This document shows, in pieces, positions 47,110-61,015 of a stretch of 64,000 nucleotides of DNA (position 1 is the stretch's first letter; the number at the start of each line of letters is the position of its first letter). This DNA comes from Ceriagrion tenellum (Eukaryota; Arthropoda; Insecta; Odonata; Coenagrionidae), in assembly GCA_963169105.1 (NCBI GenBank), contig OY720639.1, positions 122,037,117 through 122,101,116 on the forward strand, given 5' to 3'. The notes beneath the pieces were generated by a model, which had not been told where the DNA came from, made no database searches, and worked only from the letters and a program-made list of their open reading frames with translations. The position numbers were made by a program, and so were the translations under genes.

Positions 47110-50100
47110 ATAGTAATCCGCCCGTCGATAGGACACACAAATCTGCAACACCATTCGCCAAGAGTAGCCTATCACAGACGCCAAGTTTACCTCCACTCTA
47201 CCGCCATTCCCTCAATGTTTACATTAACATCAACATATTCACCCGTGCTCAACGGTGCATGTGACCTCGGTCGTAAATCACCCCCAAAGTTAAAAATAAG
47301 TGAAACCGAAAATTTCTAACTAAACACACCTATCCAACGAGACGCAAAAGACCTCAGCTGCCCGCAGGGTTACCTAATTACCGCTACTACAAGTACGAAA
47401 CGCATCGTATTCCGAACGCGTCACGCAACGACCACCGTAGACGTAGTAAGAAAGGACTCACGTACTTTCGTGAACGCCGACTAAACGTGTCCAGCGAATG
47501 ACCACTCGGCATGGCGCAATAAGCGAACAACTCCCGAGGGGAGCTTCGTGCGTCTCTCTCGCATAGACAAGTGGGAATCGGGTGCTCCACGCAAGGCGCG
47601 GTGTAGGACAAGGCAAGTCCACTATCGGGGTCTATCGGTCAAGTATAATCTAGAGGTCACTTCGACATGCGACATCTTGAGTGAGCCCTGATCGACTAGC
47701 CCTCCATCGGGGATGAGAAGCAAGGATCCCACAGAAACAATTCAATCGGATCTAATCTATTGATTAATAAATACGATGAAGACTGCATTTTGTTCTATTC
47801 CACACGAAATGGCAAAGCTTCGACCTGTTTGAACACTTTACACTAAGGTCAATTTTCAAAATAATTACCGTTGTCGTAGGTCTTCAAGGTCATTAACACA
47901 CCTTTTCGGGAAGACTTCGCTTAGAACGTTGAGACGTTCTCTGCTTCGTTCTAGATAGTGCATGTTTTAGAGTAATAATGCACAATGCATAGAGTACAAT
48001 GAGTTTTATTCCACGTATCAGTTCCTCACAGTCATTTTGTCAACTCTCACCATCATTCTGTTGATTAACGCTTCAACGTGCATCAGTCAGAAGGATCAGC
48101 GACGTCCGGATTAAATCGAAAATTCGCAACTGATGACTAACTAGAGTATAGCGGCAGGATACCGCTAGTAGACGTCATAATGGTCTGTTAAAATCTATTT
48201 GAGTGCGCTACAATTATAAATTAAACGCCTGCTGTCACAGAACTTAAACTGATGTTAATTTTTAGTATTAAATACCCGTTCAAAATATGTTTTAACGATA
48301 TTTACGGGAGAAGTAAAGCATTTAGGGTACTTTTATGGCCAATAGTAATTTCGTACCACTCAAAACCTAAGACATAGCCGAGTTGATAAAACAACAACTA
48401 ATATTCACAACATTAACATTACCTACGAAATAGTGTAATGTACCTATGTCACAAGGTGTAACAGATATACGAGGTCTTCATGCTTAAGAGGAGAAATTTC
48501 TCGGCCTATGCGGTCAAGGTTTCTCCCTAGAGCAAATTCTAGGACTCCACTGATACCAAGGTAGGCGCGCGAATATCGCTCATGCCGCACTACGTCACGT
48601 CACGAATTTCTCACAAGCCGAGCGGAGAGTCGTAATCTTCTAAGCGAGGAAGCGGCAGCTCTCAGCAGATAAACGAATTGGTCAAGAAAGTACTGAGACT
48701 TCACTCTCCTGCAAAATTCTAAAAACCAATGTGGCTGCAGAAAATCAAGATTAACTGCGTATGCTCAAGAGGTTGGACATTTGAGACTAGGCATCAACCG
48801 GCACACATCAGAAAGATGAGTATCATAGTATGTCGACGGGAGAAAGTGAAACTAGTCTCGGAGAGGATCTGGCGATATTGATGCCTATTCATCCCCTTTC
48901 TCTTTCAGTTGTGTGCGAGGGAGAAAGCGCTTATAGCACCCGAGAGATGAAAAATACGCGACCGATGAGGAAACAAACTGGCTCCGTAGTTTCTGGGTAA
49001 AAAATGCCATGAAGGAAAACAGTGATTGGAGTATATTCAAAACATTTCTCCTTCCCGATGGAAGGAAAAAACATGCCTGGCAATCATGGCGCAAGATTCC
49101 GTCTTTTTTATACTAGAGAAAAAGACAATTGCGACAGATCTCATCGCGGAAATGGAAAACTATACACAGAATCGAAAAAGTAATTCAGAACAGCTACTAC
49201 TCAAACGCTCGCTTCAAATATCACAAAGCAACTTCTATACTTTCGTTGATAAATACTACAAATTCTTAAGCTACATAAATGATAACAGTATTCATCATTG
49301 TCTTTCGCTAGGAGTGGCAGCTGCTGTGTCAAATGAAAACAAACATTTGCTATCTGAAAACATCAAACACCATTCCCAATTCTAATTACGCTTCCGTAAA
49401 AAAGTATTAGATTTGGTGACTCTGAATAAAGGACTACGCGCCAACAGTTTTATAATAATTTTCATGGCATGAATATAACTATAGGGTAATACGTAGATGT
49501 ATAACATATCCACGATGGATGAGGAGTACAAAAAACGAATGATGGGAAAAAAGTGTACAGCTCCAATCCCATGAAGTTTAAATAAATCATTCTCAGAAAC
49601 CTCACATTGAGGCCTAGTACAATAATCTCTGTTAAACTTTAACCGCTAGATCACGTAGCCTAATCTCTAAATCTGAGAAAATTGTCGAAATCTGAGTCAA
49701 CTGAGAATTCGGGATTCCTACATTACATTACGCCCCACCGGTTAGTTGCCATAAACGTCCTTAGAAGGAAAACGTACATACTTGTAACTACAGACCGAGA
49801 AAATATAATTAACCAGAAATTATAAAACCGGGTCTAAATCGAGTCATCGGAAAAAAAACCAGAAAATCACATAGATAAGCATAATAAAAATGCTCATCCA
49901 TGCTACATGACTCTTGACAAATAAGCATACTACGTAGGATTTCAAGATCCTTCACGATTACATCTTTCGCATAGAATCACGAAGCCACGTACGAATTCCA
50001 CGGGTATCTTGGTAATTCTTCGCGTTATGCAGATATCCTAAAACACAGGCTAAAATAGCCAATCCCAACGATGCATGAAATATTAATTTAATCACTTCCT

Positions 50101-52400
50101 GCTCCTGTGACACTTCAAAGACTCTGGCAATCTATGGACGGATATATATTCCTGGAAGACGGAAGTAAAAAGTGTTTTGACACATTGTAGCCACAATCAA
50201 TATTGCACAAGCCCATGTAACTTTACCTAAAATCAGCATTAAGAACAAGCAAAAAACACAAGAAAGAAATTAGGAGACTGTTAATAAGCATTAACAAAGA
50301 AGAAAGGAAACAGCGATGCAATAGTATTGTGAGGAAGAAGAAAACAATAGTGGATGTAACAGACAAGATGAAAATATGAACGAATTTGAAAAGCGGGAGA
50401 ATAAAAACTACACAAATACGGAAAAGAATTTATAAAATACAGGCGTGAAATGTTGCTTCGTACCAAGACGGAATGTGCCACGTACGGGGTGAATTACATA
50501 CAACACTGACGACGTTCAAATGATGGATGAGATGACGAAAAATCCACAGAAAGTAATTCTTACCGGACCGATTTCCTATGATTCCTTTTTAACTGAGGCT
50601 AAGTCGAAGTACTTCCTACAGTAGAAAGAAAAATCAACCAGATTCGGACAGCTCATTTTTGTCAGCTCTGGGATATGTTAAACAGGCCAAGACAAAAAAC
50701 TTCAGTCGAATCCATGAATGTATACCAAGGCGAGTTGAAAGAGCTGATGGAACCGAGCCCACAAATCTGCCAGGCGTGGGAAACGAGGCAAGTAAACAGA
50801 GAAGAGGGCGGCTCGAGCGCGTAATGTTTACCGCCTTCCGCTGGAACAAATGGAACGTTTTGGATCCCTAATTGAGAAATGGTCTGCGGCAGTCGCTGGC
50901 AGCCATGGCCGCGGACGAGAAAGGCGAGGACGGGGCCAATGGGGAAAATAGATAAGAAGGTTCACCATGGTCGAAAAGAAGAAGGGGGAGTAGCGACCCA
51001 GATCCACGATAAGGAAAACATTGCCACCCCGAATGCGCTAAAGGGTTACGGAATCCCCTCCCGCCGAGAAGTACGCAAACAGACTAAGTCTCACCCGAAC
51101 AACGATGCGGAGCACTAAACAAGCTCATGAGCCAACGCTCCACGCCAGACTACTTCGAGTGTTCTCATGCATTCAAAAGTTTCTTAGTTCCTCGGTTTCT
51201 GCGGCGTTGATTTGCGACGATTCTCTCCACAGTTTGGGTCTTCACTGTGTGAGTTGACTGGAATGACAACTGTTTCGCAGGCGTTCAAACCAGCGTCCTC
51301 AGGTCAAATGTTTTGGGGAACAGTTTTAGCCGCTTTGTGTGAGGGCGGTGTCCTACGTGAAAGCTACTCCATATTTTGCTCTTTCTTGGAGAACTCTCTT
51401 CCAAGTATTGTGAATAGGGTATCCGTCTACCCTGCTGATTCTCTCTGAAGTTTTGGTTATTCCAATTGCTTCAAGTATTAGCCTTGGCCGAATTGTAATC
51501 ACCAAAACTAACGCGAACAACAGGGAGGATAGGTAAGACCCCGTTTACAATGTTTGGGAGTGAAAAAAAGTAAAAAGCTTAATTTTTTATATTTCTTTCC
51601 AATGGACTTCCACAAATTATTGGCCTCATCCACTTAGTACATGGAAGAGATTCCACTAAGATAAAGCCAACTTGAGAGCAGCAAATACGTAGGATGCCCT
51701 AGGTGAAGGCTGGAAAAACTGCACCCCGGCACGTTCAACCTGATGACGCAGGTCAGGTCACCAGCGAAACTGTAGTCCTCACAGTCCACTCACGCGCTTA
51801 AGACCCGAAAAATGGGGAGATCAATCACAGAAAGGTGCTTTTTGGCGAAAAAGAGGCTTAGCTGTATCGGTGGGCGTGTGGCGTTTACGACGGATTTCAG
51901 TATCCTGAAGCCTACAGAGTTTCTTGAATTGCACCTTGAGCATTACAGCTAGCTTTCTGGACCTCTACAAATTACTATAAAACGAACTATAAAAACCAAT
52001 TTTGTTTGTTTGTCATGCCTGGTCATTTCCCTAAAACAATTGTGCCGACAAACTTGAACGCTAGGCTCGCGATGAAAAATGGTAAAGATACAATGGCGGC
52101 TCCGTCACAACGTTAACAGTAAACAGGAACGTGAGTACAGGTAAACCAGGTATAGAGTGTGCAATTCACGCCATCTACAATCAAATTAATGGAATAAGAG
52201 AACGATTGCATATTATCTGACCCTACTGAAATAATAGCGTAGCATTATCTAGCTGAGAAGTAAAACAGCTTTTAACGAAACCACGCAGTAAATATTTTTA
52301 CTCAGGGTAAAACACCTATAGAAAGGAGGTAAAACTTAATAACGTCAAAATCATAAATACAAATTGAACGGCAATAATTATCGATACAGCAGAGAAAAAA
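47110..52400. other. First intron, no gene recognised
   Basis: No splice-supported exon. Frames up to 119 codons (49026-49385, plus) do not resemble known proteins. The stretch 50640-51120 is somewhat CpG-rich. Confidence 0.45.
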
Positions 52401-52419
52401 TATTATCAATCATATAAAA

Positions 52420-55400
52420 CCGTCGACCTTCGGCCGGCAATCCGATCGTGTCGGACCCCTCTGAACCGTTCTGGTGTCCATTACACGGCCGAGGCAGCTA
52501 GCTGTGTAGCGAGTAGCATACTCGATCACTGTAGACCTTTTTTAGGATAGAGGGTAGGGCAGAGAGTAGGTCAGCTAATGGGTCGAATCAGGTACCATCG
52601 CGAACAATATTTAATAGAAAAAATATCCAAGAAAGTGTTAAGTCTAAAGAGAACAGTAAGAGGCCAGTTTCAAAAAATAGCAGTAATGTAACTTTGAATA
52701 TACCTAAGAAAGCGAGTTGTAATGAGAATACACATTCCGGGAATACGCTCACTGATAAATCCTTTTCTGTCGTGGTAGTAAATTGCCGTAGCTTAAGGAA
52801 TAAAGTAGCTGACTTCTACCATCTAATTGAAACTACTGACGCAGACTTAATTCTAGGGACGGAAAGTTGGTTGTGTAACGAAATCGCAGATAATGAAGTA
52901 TTCCCAAAAAATTTCACAGTTTATAGAAAAGATAGAGTGGAAAGGACCGGGGGAGGAGTTTTTATTGCAGTGAAGGATTGTTATATTAGTAGGAGGGAGT
53001 CATTTTCCGACGACCAGGTAGAAAGCGTATGGTGCTCCATTCAAAATCCTAAAGCAAAAACAATCTATGTGTGCGCATATTACAGACCACCAGATACCCA
53101 TATAACCTCAATATTAGAACTAGAAAGTCAACTCAGTAAATTAACCACTCAAAAAAACGACTGTCATATTATAATCGGTGGGGATTTCAATCTTCCGTCC
53201 ATAGACTGGGACACGTACAGTTTTATCACTGGGGGGAAAGATAAAGACCTTTGTGAGTCACTCCTGTATACATTCACATCTCACTCACTACATCAATTAG
53301 TCACTGCTCCAACTAGAGGGAAAAATACACTTGATCTTTTAGCGACAAATATTCCACACATGGTTGTAAACATAGGTACGGATAAGGGAATAAGCGACCA
53401 CAAGATAGTTAAAGCTAATTTTTCCGTGAGCATGATCAAGAAACATAATCCACAAAGAAAAATCTACTTATATAATAAGGCTGACTACGAAGGTATGAAA
53501 CGAGAGTTCCAAAAGTCATTTACTAATTTTCAAAAAATAAGTATCAACAGTAATACTGAGGTTTTGTGGAATACTTTCCTCAACGTTACACGATCAGTAG
53601 TTAGCAAATACATACCAAGTAAATGGAAAAGAGCCAATGCAGAGCCTAGGTGGTATAACGCGGAGGTTAGAAAAACATTAAAGCACCAAAGAACATGTCA
53701 TGCTAGGTTAAAAAGGGCAAAAATTAACAAATCCTCTGAAGAACTATACACAGTCACCGAAAATTACAAAATATCTAAACTCTTAGCAAAAAAAGCGTGC
53801 CGAAGGGCGTTAGCTGATTTCAAAAGTAAATTACTGGGAGAACAATTGAACGATAATCCCAAGGCATTTTGGTCGTATGTTAGGGACACTCAAGGAAATA
53901 AATCAACAGTACACACGCTTAAGAATATCAAAGGGGAAAAGATAACCAACAGTCTACAAAAAGCCAATTCGTTAAACTCATTCTTCAAAAGCATTTTCAG
54001 TACTTATACACCACATCTTTTCGATCCGCAGCCAGTTCGTTCCCAAACATGTATGCCTGAAATTATTATAAATTGTCGCGGCATAGAACAGCAGCTAAAA
54101 AATATTAACCCCAACAAATCCCCCGGTCCAGATCAAATACCTGCTCGCGTATATAAAACAATGGCAGCAGACATAGCGCCTTACTTAGAATTAATATTTA
54201 CCAAATCTTTAGTAGATCATGTAGTGCCTAAGGACTGGAGAGTAGCAAATGTCACACCTATATTCAAAAGCGGCGACAGGGAAGACCCTAGTAACTATAG
54301 GCCTATTTCTCTCACATCCATTTCCTGTAAGGTATTTGAACACATAATCGTAAGCTCCATTATGAGTCATTTAGATAGGGAGGAATTGTTAATAAATAAC
54401 CAACACGGATTTCGAAAGGGTAGATCTTGCGAAACCCAATTGGCCCTCTTCGTTCATGACATCTTGCTCTCGGGTGAAAATAATGTCCAAGTTGACGCGA
54501 TATTCCTCGATTTTAGGAAAGCTTTTGATAAGGTACCTCACGTTAAGTTGCTCTCAAAACTAGAAGCATATGGAATAGATAAAAACATTATTAGTTGGAT
54601 TAATCAATTCTTACATGGGCGGGAACAAAGGGTTGTCATAGACGGTATCATGTCAAACACAGTTAGCGTTACATCGGGTGTTCCTCAGGGAAGTGTAATT
54701 GGTCCACTTTTATTTCTCTTGTACATTAATGATATTAGTAACGTCGTTAAAAGTAAGCTTAGACTCTTCGCAGACGACGCGGTTGTGTATAGGGATATTA
54801 ACAATTCCGAAGATAGCGACTCGTTAACAATCGACCTACTTGCTATTCATGCTTGGTGCGAAAAGTGGCAGATGGAACTAAACATAAAAAAGTGCGTAGC
54901 AGTCAGCTTTTGGAAAAAGAAAAATTGGCCATTTAGGGCATACAGAATTAAAAATACAGAAATTATTCACGCCGAGTCTGTTAAGTACTTAGGAGTCACA
55001 ATTAGTCACGACCTATCTTGGGGAAAACATATTAGGGAAATATGCGGTCAAGCATATAGGAAGCTAGGCTTTATCAAGAGAGTACTCGGAAAATGTGATG
55101 AGAAAGTGAAAGAACGTTGTTATTTTTCAATCGTTAGGCCTCATCTGGAATATGCTGTTAGTGTATGGGATCCATACGAAACGGGGTTGATATCAGAGTT
55201 AGATCGCGTCCAGCGAAGAGGAGCTAGGTTTGTGAAACGATGCTACGATAAGTTGGCTAGTGTGTCTGGACTGTTAGAAGAATTAGGATGGGAATCGCTA
55301 TCACAGCGTAGATTAAATTATAGGCTTAACCTCCTAAATAAATTTCAGGAAAATCATTTTACTGACGACGTAAAAAACATACTATTAACCCCTTCGTACT

Positions 55401-55865
55401 ACGGCAGATTAGATCGCGCCAATAAAATTAGAGAGCTAGATTGTAGAACCGATAGGTATAAAATGTCATTTTTTCCGCGTACCATTCGGGACCATAACAG
55501 CTGTGATCGTCGTCATGAATAGTTCGAGTATTGACAATAGGCAGGCAGTTAATCTTTCTCATTATATTCTCCTCTTTCTTATTTATGCATGATGTAAATA
55601 ATGATGTTCTTATTTATGCATGATATTTTGAATCTGTAGTAGTAGTCTTTGTATCCCTTGCATGTTAGAACGATTGGAGATAGAATGTTTCTTGGGTATT
55701 AGATTTGTAATTGGCGCTTTGCATGTGTGGTACGCGGGTTTTTAATGTAATGTCGGTGTTCTACCATATCATTCATGCATGCCTGGTGCGAAAGCACCCC
55801 CTGCCACACACCCTTTGGGTGGCTTGCAGGGTATGACGTAGATGTAGATGTAGATGTATTCACAA
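52420..55865 (+). mobile_element. LINE (CR1/L2-type non-LTR retrotransposon) with intact ORF2
   Basis: Inserted antisense to the TMCC gene. The intact endonuclease/RT ORF (52694-55522) is followed by a 3' UTR with an 18-bp direct repeat (TCTTATTTATGCATGAT at about 55576 and 55610), a terminal hairpin (CCCTGCCACACACC / GGGTGGCTTGCAGGG, 55796-55830) and tandem GTAGAT units (55838-55858). The last two resemble the 3' hairpin and short repeat tail recognised by CR1/L2-type RTs. CpG-rich sequence from about 52424 is probably its 5' UTR; no ORF1 is recognisable upstream, so the copy may be 5'-truncated. I could not identify target duplications. Confidence 0.85.
52694..55522 (+). CDS. LINE ORF2: endonuclease and reverse transcriptase, 942 codons, intact
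   Basis: An APE-type endonuclease at about residues 22-245: VNCRSL (Asn30), GTESW (Glu57), YYRPPD (129-134), GGDFNLPSIDW (GDFN 163-166) and SDH (234-236). Reverse transcriptase at about 470-780: NKSPGPDQIP, NYRPISLTS, HGFRKGRSCETQ, FLDFRKAFDKVPH (first catalytic Asp at 606), GVPQGS (662-667) and FADD (692-695), then the YLGVTIS thumb region. The C-terminal part (SVWDPYE, RVQRRGARFVKRC, GWESLSQRR) is typical of the CR1/L2/Jockey group. The open frame has no ATG at its 5' end (it opens at TTG 52694 and extends upstream in frame for a few codons), so the real start is unknown. No stop or frameshift interrupts it. It copies its own RNA by target-primed reverse transcription (family knowledge). 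Confidence 0.92.
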   Translation: MNIPKKASCNENTHSGNTLTDKSFSVVVVNCRSLRNKVADFYHLIETTDADLILGTESWLCNEIADNEVFPKNFTVYRKDRVERTGGGVFIAVKDCYISRRESFSDDQVESVWCSIQNPKAKTIYVCAYYRPPDTHITSILELESQLSKLTTQKNDCHIIIGGDFNLPSIDWDTYSFITGGKDKDLCESLLYTFTSHSLHQLVTAPTRGKNTLDLLATNIPHMVVNIGTDKGISDHKIVKANFSVSMIKKHNPQRKIYLYNKADYEGMKREFQKSFTNFQKISINSNTEVLWNTFLNVTRSVVSKYIPSKWKRANAEPRWYNAEVRKTLKHQRTCHARLKRAKINKSSEELYTVTENYKISKLLAKKACRRALADFKSKLLGEQLNDNPKAFWSYVRDTQGNKSTVHTLKNIKGEKITNSLQKANSLNSFFKSIFSTYTPHLFDPQPVRSQTCMPEIIINCRGIEQQLKNINPNKSPGPDQIPARVYKTMAADIAPYLELIFTKSLVDHVVPKDWRVANVTPIFKSGDREDPSNYRPISLTSISCKVFEHIIVSSIMSHLDREELLINNQHGFRKGRSCETQLALFVHDILLSGENNVQVDAIFLDFRKAFDKVPHVKLLSKLEAYGIDKNIISWINQFLHGREQRVVIDGIMSNTVSVTSGVPQGSVIGPLLFLLYINDISNVVKSKLRLFADDAVVYRDINNSEDSDSLTIDLLAIHAWCEKWQMELNIKKCVAVSFWKKKNWPFRAYRIKNTEIIHAESVKYLGVTISHDLSWGKHIREICGQAYRKLGFIKRVLGKCDEKVKERCYFSIVRPHLEYAVSVWDPYETGLISELDRVQRRGARFVKRCYDKLASVSGLLEELGWESLSQRRLNYRLNLLNKFQENHFTDDVKNILLTPSYYGRLDRANKIRELDCRTDRYKMSFFPRTIRDHNSCDRRHE

Positions 55866-55869
55866 GCTG

Positions 55870-58800
55870 GAACAGATCTCTCTTAGGAGATTTGACACAA
55901 TATTTGATTAAATGAGTTTTAAATAGCGTTAACTCATAAATTATGAAGGTTGTTGATTGACTTTTGCCTTCGGGGACATTACGCAAGCAATTTCAATTAC
56001 ATTAGGATTGCTTAGTTACTTCAACTGGAAAATCGCCCAGCTTAACTCAGAACTTGGGCGTCTGTTGCTGTTATACAAGACAGGTTAATGAGGCATTTTA
56101 AGCATTTTTCTCGTTACTTAATTCCCTTTTCCAAAAGTTGCCATAACTTTTTGTCACGCACTTTCTTCTCCAGCTGCAAGGGGTCACGCTATTTCCACCA
56201 CGCTACCGCTAAATGCATGTTTAGCATCAACAACCACTTCAGAAATTGAATTCATTTACACCGCAGAAGTCAATAGGAGAGACCACGCGCACCAACATTG
56301 AAATTTTTAAAAATAATGGCTTTGGGAAACTATTTTCACTTCGAACGCTCAAGAATAGTTTCACCTTAGTAGTATTAGACAATTTCTTTTCAAACCTAGT
56401 CTGGTAGCTCCAACACAAACATAAGGCTCTAGAATCCGAAACCAACCTTGTCATAGACACAGTTAAAAACCAAAACCCCATACTACTGAAAACTTGATGA
56501 GAAGCCCAAGGTCTCAAAACGGGATACCGCGAGTACACGGGACATAATTATCATGCAGATGGGAAATGTATAATGATGTAGCTGAACGACTTGAAAATTC
56601 CCAACTAGAATAGCATCAATCAGAAAGGTTGTAGAGGAATACGATGGTAATTTTAAATTAAAGTTCACGGGCTACTTCACATAAATCATTCATTTCATTC
56701 TACACTTTTCAGCATCAACATTTAACGCGCACTACGGGGCGTTTTTTTTTCAGTTTGATTAACTGGATAATAAATACTCTGTGGCAAGTTTAAATCGACG
56801 ATTACGAGATGGCGAGGGGACAGAGAGAAGCGAACATCACAGCGTTTCGGGTATTATAAGACATTTTACATCTAAGTAACCTCTAAGTTTACTAAAATTA
56901 ATGAGTTGAAGAGGAAAATTTCCCCTGAATGCCAAACAAAAATGTAAAATGAAGAGTTGCAATACTATGCACCAATACCGAGTTATTTAGGCAACAATCG
57001 AAAACATAATTTTTCGTGAACGTCGATTACCACTAAAACACAATGAGCAAGCTGTGAAAACTAAATTTAGTCTTTCACGTTCACCGGAATGCGATGAACC
57101 AAGGGCCGATAACGGTGATTGGAATATTCAGTTTGCAATTTCCTATTTATACTACGCCCATTCAGTCCACAGGAAAGGTGCCAAAAGGAGAGAAGGTAAT
57201 GCACACATCGTTCGCTCGACTTGGACGAAGTTAGCAGGTGATTAAGTTGAAGACTGATCCCAAAGGAATGGAAAGTCACTGGTCTAAAAATCCATTGAAT
57301 ATACATTCGCACAACTTCGTTATTTACGCCATGCATATCACATCCATTGATTGAATACATAAATCCAGCAAGGTACCTGCACCGTCATCAACAACTAGAA
57401 AATGTACGGAAATTGGTAGGGCGATGTACAGCTTCAAATTCTTATCTCCACCATCTATCATCGCGTATTTCTTTTGTTTTCGTCACACAACATTTTTTAC
57501 CACAAAAAGAAGCTACAGAAATTCCACTACGCAGGATGGAATAGATGATCCAATACCGACCACTGGTATTGTGAGAAAAATAATTAAAAAGATGGTGGCC
57601 CGTACATATCGCTTCGTAATTACATCTTCAAAGGAGACTTTGTGATTAAATGACAGCCCCGTGTAATGTCGTTATAATTCGATAGACAATCGGTCGATGT
57701 GTCCAACGCTTCGTCCCAGATTGAAGCGAAGGACGGCGCAACCCTGAAGGCCCTAAAAAGGATTTCGAGGCTTGGGTCAGTCAGTCCGAAAATTAGGCCT
57801 GGCTAGCAATGTCACCTCTCGTCACTCTGACCGGTCCACAGGACAACCATGACAGCAGGGTCAAATGCTCAGATCTTTCATCATCGATCAATAAAGGTCT
57901 AATACGAAATTAATGATAGGGCTAAGGAGAGTCCGGCCCATAATATCCCTATCGCTGGGAGTTTTCATTAATGCCTCCTTATCTAATTACATATTCTCTT
58001 ACATTCTATCCTTTATTAACAATGTATTTTTGTATTTTTTGCCTCCCCTAATGCAGTCGAATATCTATGCACTTTCCCACCCCCTCATGTTCACAAGAAA
58101 GTCTTCATTCCTGGATATTCCACCAGTTTAGTTACATTATATAACTTCAGAAAAATACAACCGCAATAAAATAATTTTCTTGTAAGTCCTGTAAGGATTC
58201 GCAAACCATTCCCATAACAACATTAGTCAAAATCCGAGTCATACCTGCATGCGAACTGATAAAAAACTTCATTCCTGTTGCTCGTGGGAAAAATGTCTGT
58301 CAAGCGAAATTAGTGGTATTTCTTTCAGCAAATTCCGTTGCAAACTGATAATTTATATTAAGTATATACATAACTATGGTTACTCATAAGCATACCCTCT
58401 GGCTCGATTAACCTTATGTGGAACACAGCTAGTACTATTTCCACACATCCTAGAAAAACACTACTAAGTTATACATTTAATATAACTGTTTTACGAAGCA
58501 TTTTCCTGGAACAGAATGAATCAGTCTTAATATAATGTCCAAATATCCCTTACGATGGACCAAAGGCAGAGAAAACCAACATGATTCGCAATAATTCGCG
58601 TAAGAGAACGACATTCCAGAGGGCCTTATCCGGCAGAAGTGTATCTCAGGAAAGCATTTTCTCCACCGAAGCGACGAGCCGAAAGAACTACCACTCCTCA
58701 TTTCTCCCGTAAAAACTAATATTCGTCACCCCTAGGCTGGTGAGCATCCAATTATCACTGGACCGTCGCCTTCCCTTTGTGGCGGTCGGAGACGAGCGGC

Positions 58801-61010
58801 ACGGAGGCATTTGTCCCAGAATCCAGCGGACCTTGCCCATGACCCATAAAAGAGTAGTGATTGAAATCGAGCAGCATAAGAGGAGGACGAGGGCCCACCG
58901 TTCGTTCGTTCGTTCTTCCTGGGAGGGAACGAATTTCACTCGGGCGGTATGGAGCCGAAAGAGGCTGGGGGCGGAGGAAGGGGTGTAGAAGGAGAAATGA
59001 AATTAGAAGGCAGGGCGGGGAGTGCGAGAAGGGACTTAATGGCGTTCCCCTCCGGAAATGGTCATGCTACGAACACTAGCGAGAAAAGGAGAAAGCTTGC
59101 GCGTACAAATGCCTGTCCCATATACGTTTTTCCTTCCGTAATGGTCTTCGGCAACCGCTCCAGCCATTAAGTCGGTTGACAAAGTGGCACTCGCTGTAAA
59201 TGTGTGTCGCAATACTTAACGTAACTTCAAAAGAATAATACGCCATTGTGATGGAAACAACAATAATTTACTTTGTAAAAGGTAGGAAGAATTAGAAAAA
59301 TTGCAAACAAGACCCCTTGGCTTGGCAAAGCTTGCGGGGCCTGGCTGTTTAGCGTCTGGTCAAAGGTACAGTGACGTAGCTATATTCCTCGTTTATATGA
59401 TGACAAGAGGGAGTGCGGGTTCTGTAAGGTACTCCGATCAGACGAATAATTGTAATCACCATTAACGAAGGGAGAGCGTTTGTATACCGACATTTATGTA
59501 GAGAAAATGTTTACACGGAGATTCAGCCCAGCCCTATAGACTAAAGGAGCATCCTACATTAATAAATTAACACTCCCCAATACATCACGGATGAGTCAAC
59601 TAAACCAACTAATTTATCAGCTGATTGTCCGCCAGCGAGGCAAAAATATTGCGAGCCAAGCAACTTCCTCACTCCTTAGCAGAAAGAGGTGAAGTTTTCC
59701 GCGCACCCCATTCGCGTAACAGGTCACCGCTCTCTGTGCCGCTCAAGTTATTTACAGCTTGCTTCATTCCGCTTAATTCAGCAGGTAATTTTTTTCACGG
59801 CTATGCAGACTCTACGCGACGAATTCGGAATGCAGGTCAACATGCGATGCGCAAAAGCGCACGGATTCCACCAAACGCCACCCTTGCTTTATCAAAGGAC
59901 CGCAAATCCAGGAAGACTAAGATTCACGCACGCTCTGAGAATTGCAATAAGGTCTCGATTATCTGATAGCGGACTTATCAAGGTTCAGGATTATCAGAGG
60001 TATCTATAGGTACTTTTTTGTGGCTGTTCCAGAGCCAAATCAGCTTACGAAAATGGAAGTCGGAATTTGGAAACGGATTCGTACATCAGATACATAGGGA
60101 ACGACAGCAAAATTTCATCTAAATAGTGTAACAAAATTAAATCATGTAAAGCATGAAAGAGTCCATTTCTTTCATAACTTACACTTGCGGCCTTCCGCAA
60201 TAGGCCTTACGTACTTTCGAAATTACCATTGCCCGAGGTGGCCTCAGTTCACGATACCTCGAACAATCGAGATGCATTGTACTGCTAGGAGGTTAAACAA
60301 AGGCATAAGCTTTGTATCTTTCCTCCAATAAACAAACGACCAGCCTTTAAAATGTCTACGAGAGTCGCCGGAAATATTGACGTTTCCTTCAGTGTCCGTG
60401 ACTCGAAACAACTGTCGGAAGCATTTCATACTAATGGTGTGACTCGTAATTGGCCGTCCCCGTGAGCACCACTTTGATGTCCACCTGCTCAGTAGTTTCA
60501 CAAAAAGTCAATAACCTCGTTTTTTCCCATTTAGTCACGTGAATACAATATAAAGTTTACAGGCGCCACAAAAGAATTTTAAGAGTCAAAGCAAATGTAA
60601 AATATGCCCACGAGCAAAGTTCCTAATACGAATTAGAGTCTAGAAATTAAATTCTCAATTTTACTTGTTCACTTAAATCACCTAACTCTGGTTGTAAGGC
60701 GCATACCAATAATGAATAATAGAATCGGTAATTACATTAAGTATTGCCAAAAATAATAATTTTAGAGGCCTATGATTCGGTTTCACGGGCCAAATCCCAA
60801 GCACAGAGAATACAAGAAACAATTAGAAAGAGATATTCTGTGATAACAACGGTCTACGTCCATCAAGTTATCCAAGAGTATTAAACTAAATAATGGTTCG
60901 GTAAATTTGGTCTCTTTTAAAGAATATAACTGCCAGCTTAAAGTTTTTTCTCTGGGGATTTTTACTAGCAAACAGTACTAGAATGTTAAAAGATCGTAGG
61001 CTGTCCCGGC
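55870..61010. other. First intron, no gene recognised
   Basis: No supported exon. The segment 58740-59060 is GC-rich with several overlapping open frames on both strands, including a (CGTT)n run at about 58899-58914, but no recognisable protein. Confidence 0.45.
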
Positions 61011-61015
61011 GAATA

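Noticed and set aside
52420..52693. LINE ORF1 upstream of the intact ORF2
   Set aside because: Frames are short and interrupted and show no PHD, zinc-knuckle or coiled-coil pattern.
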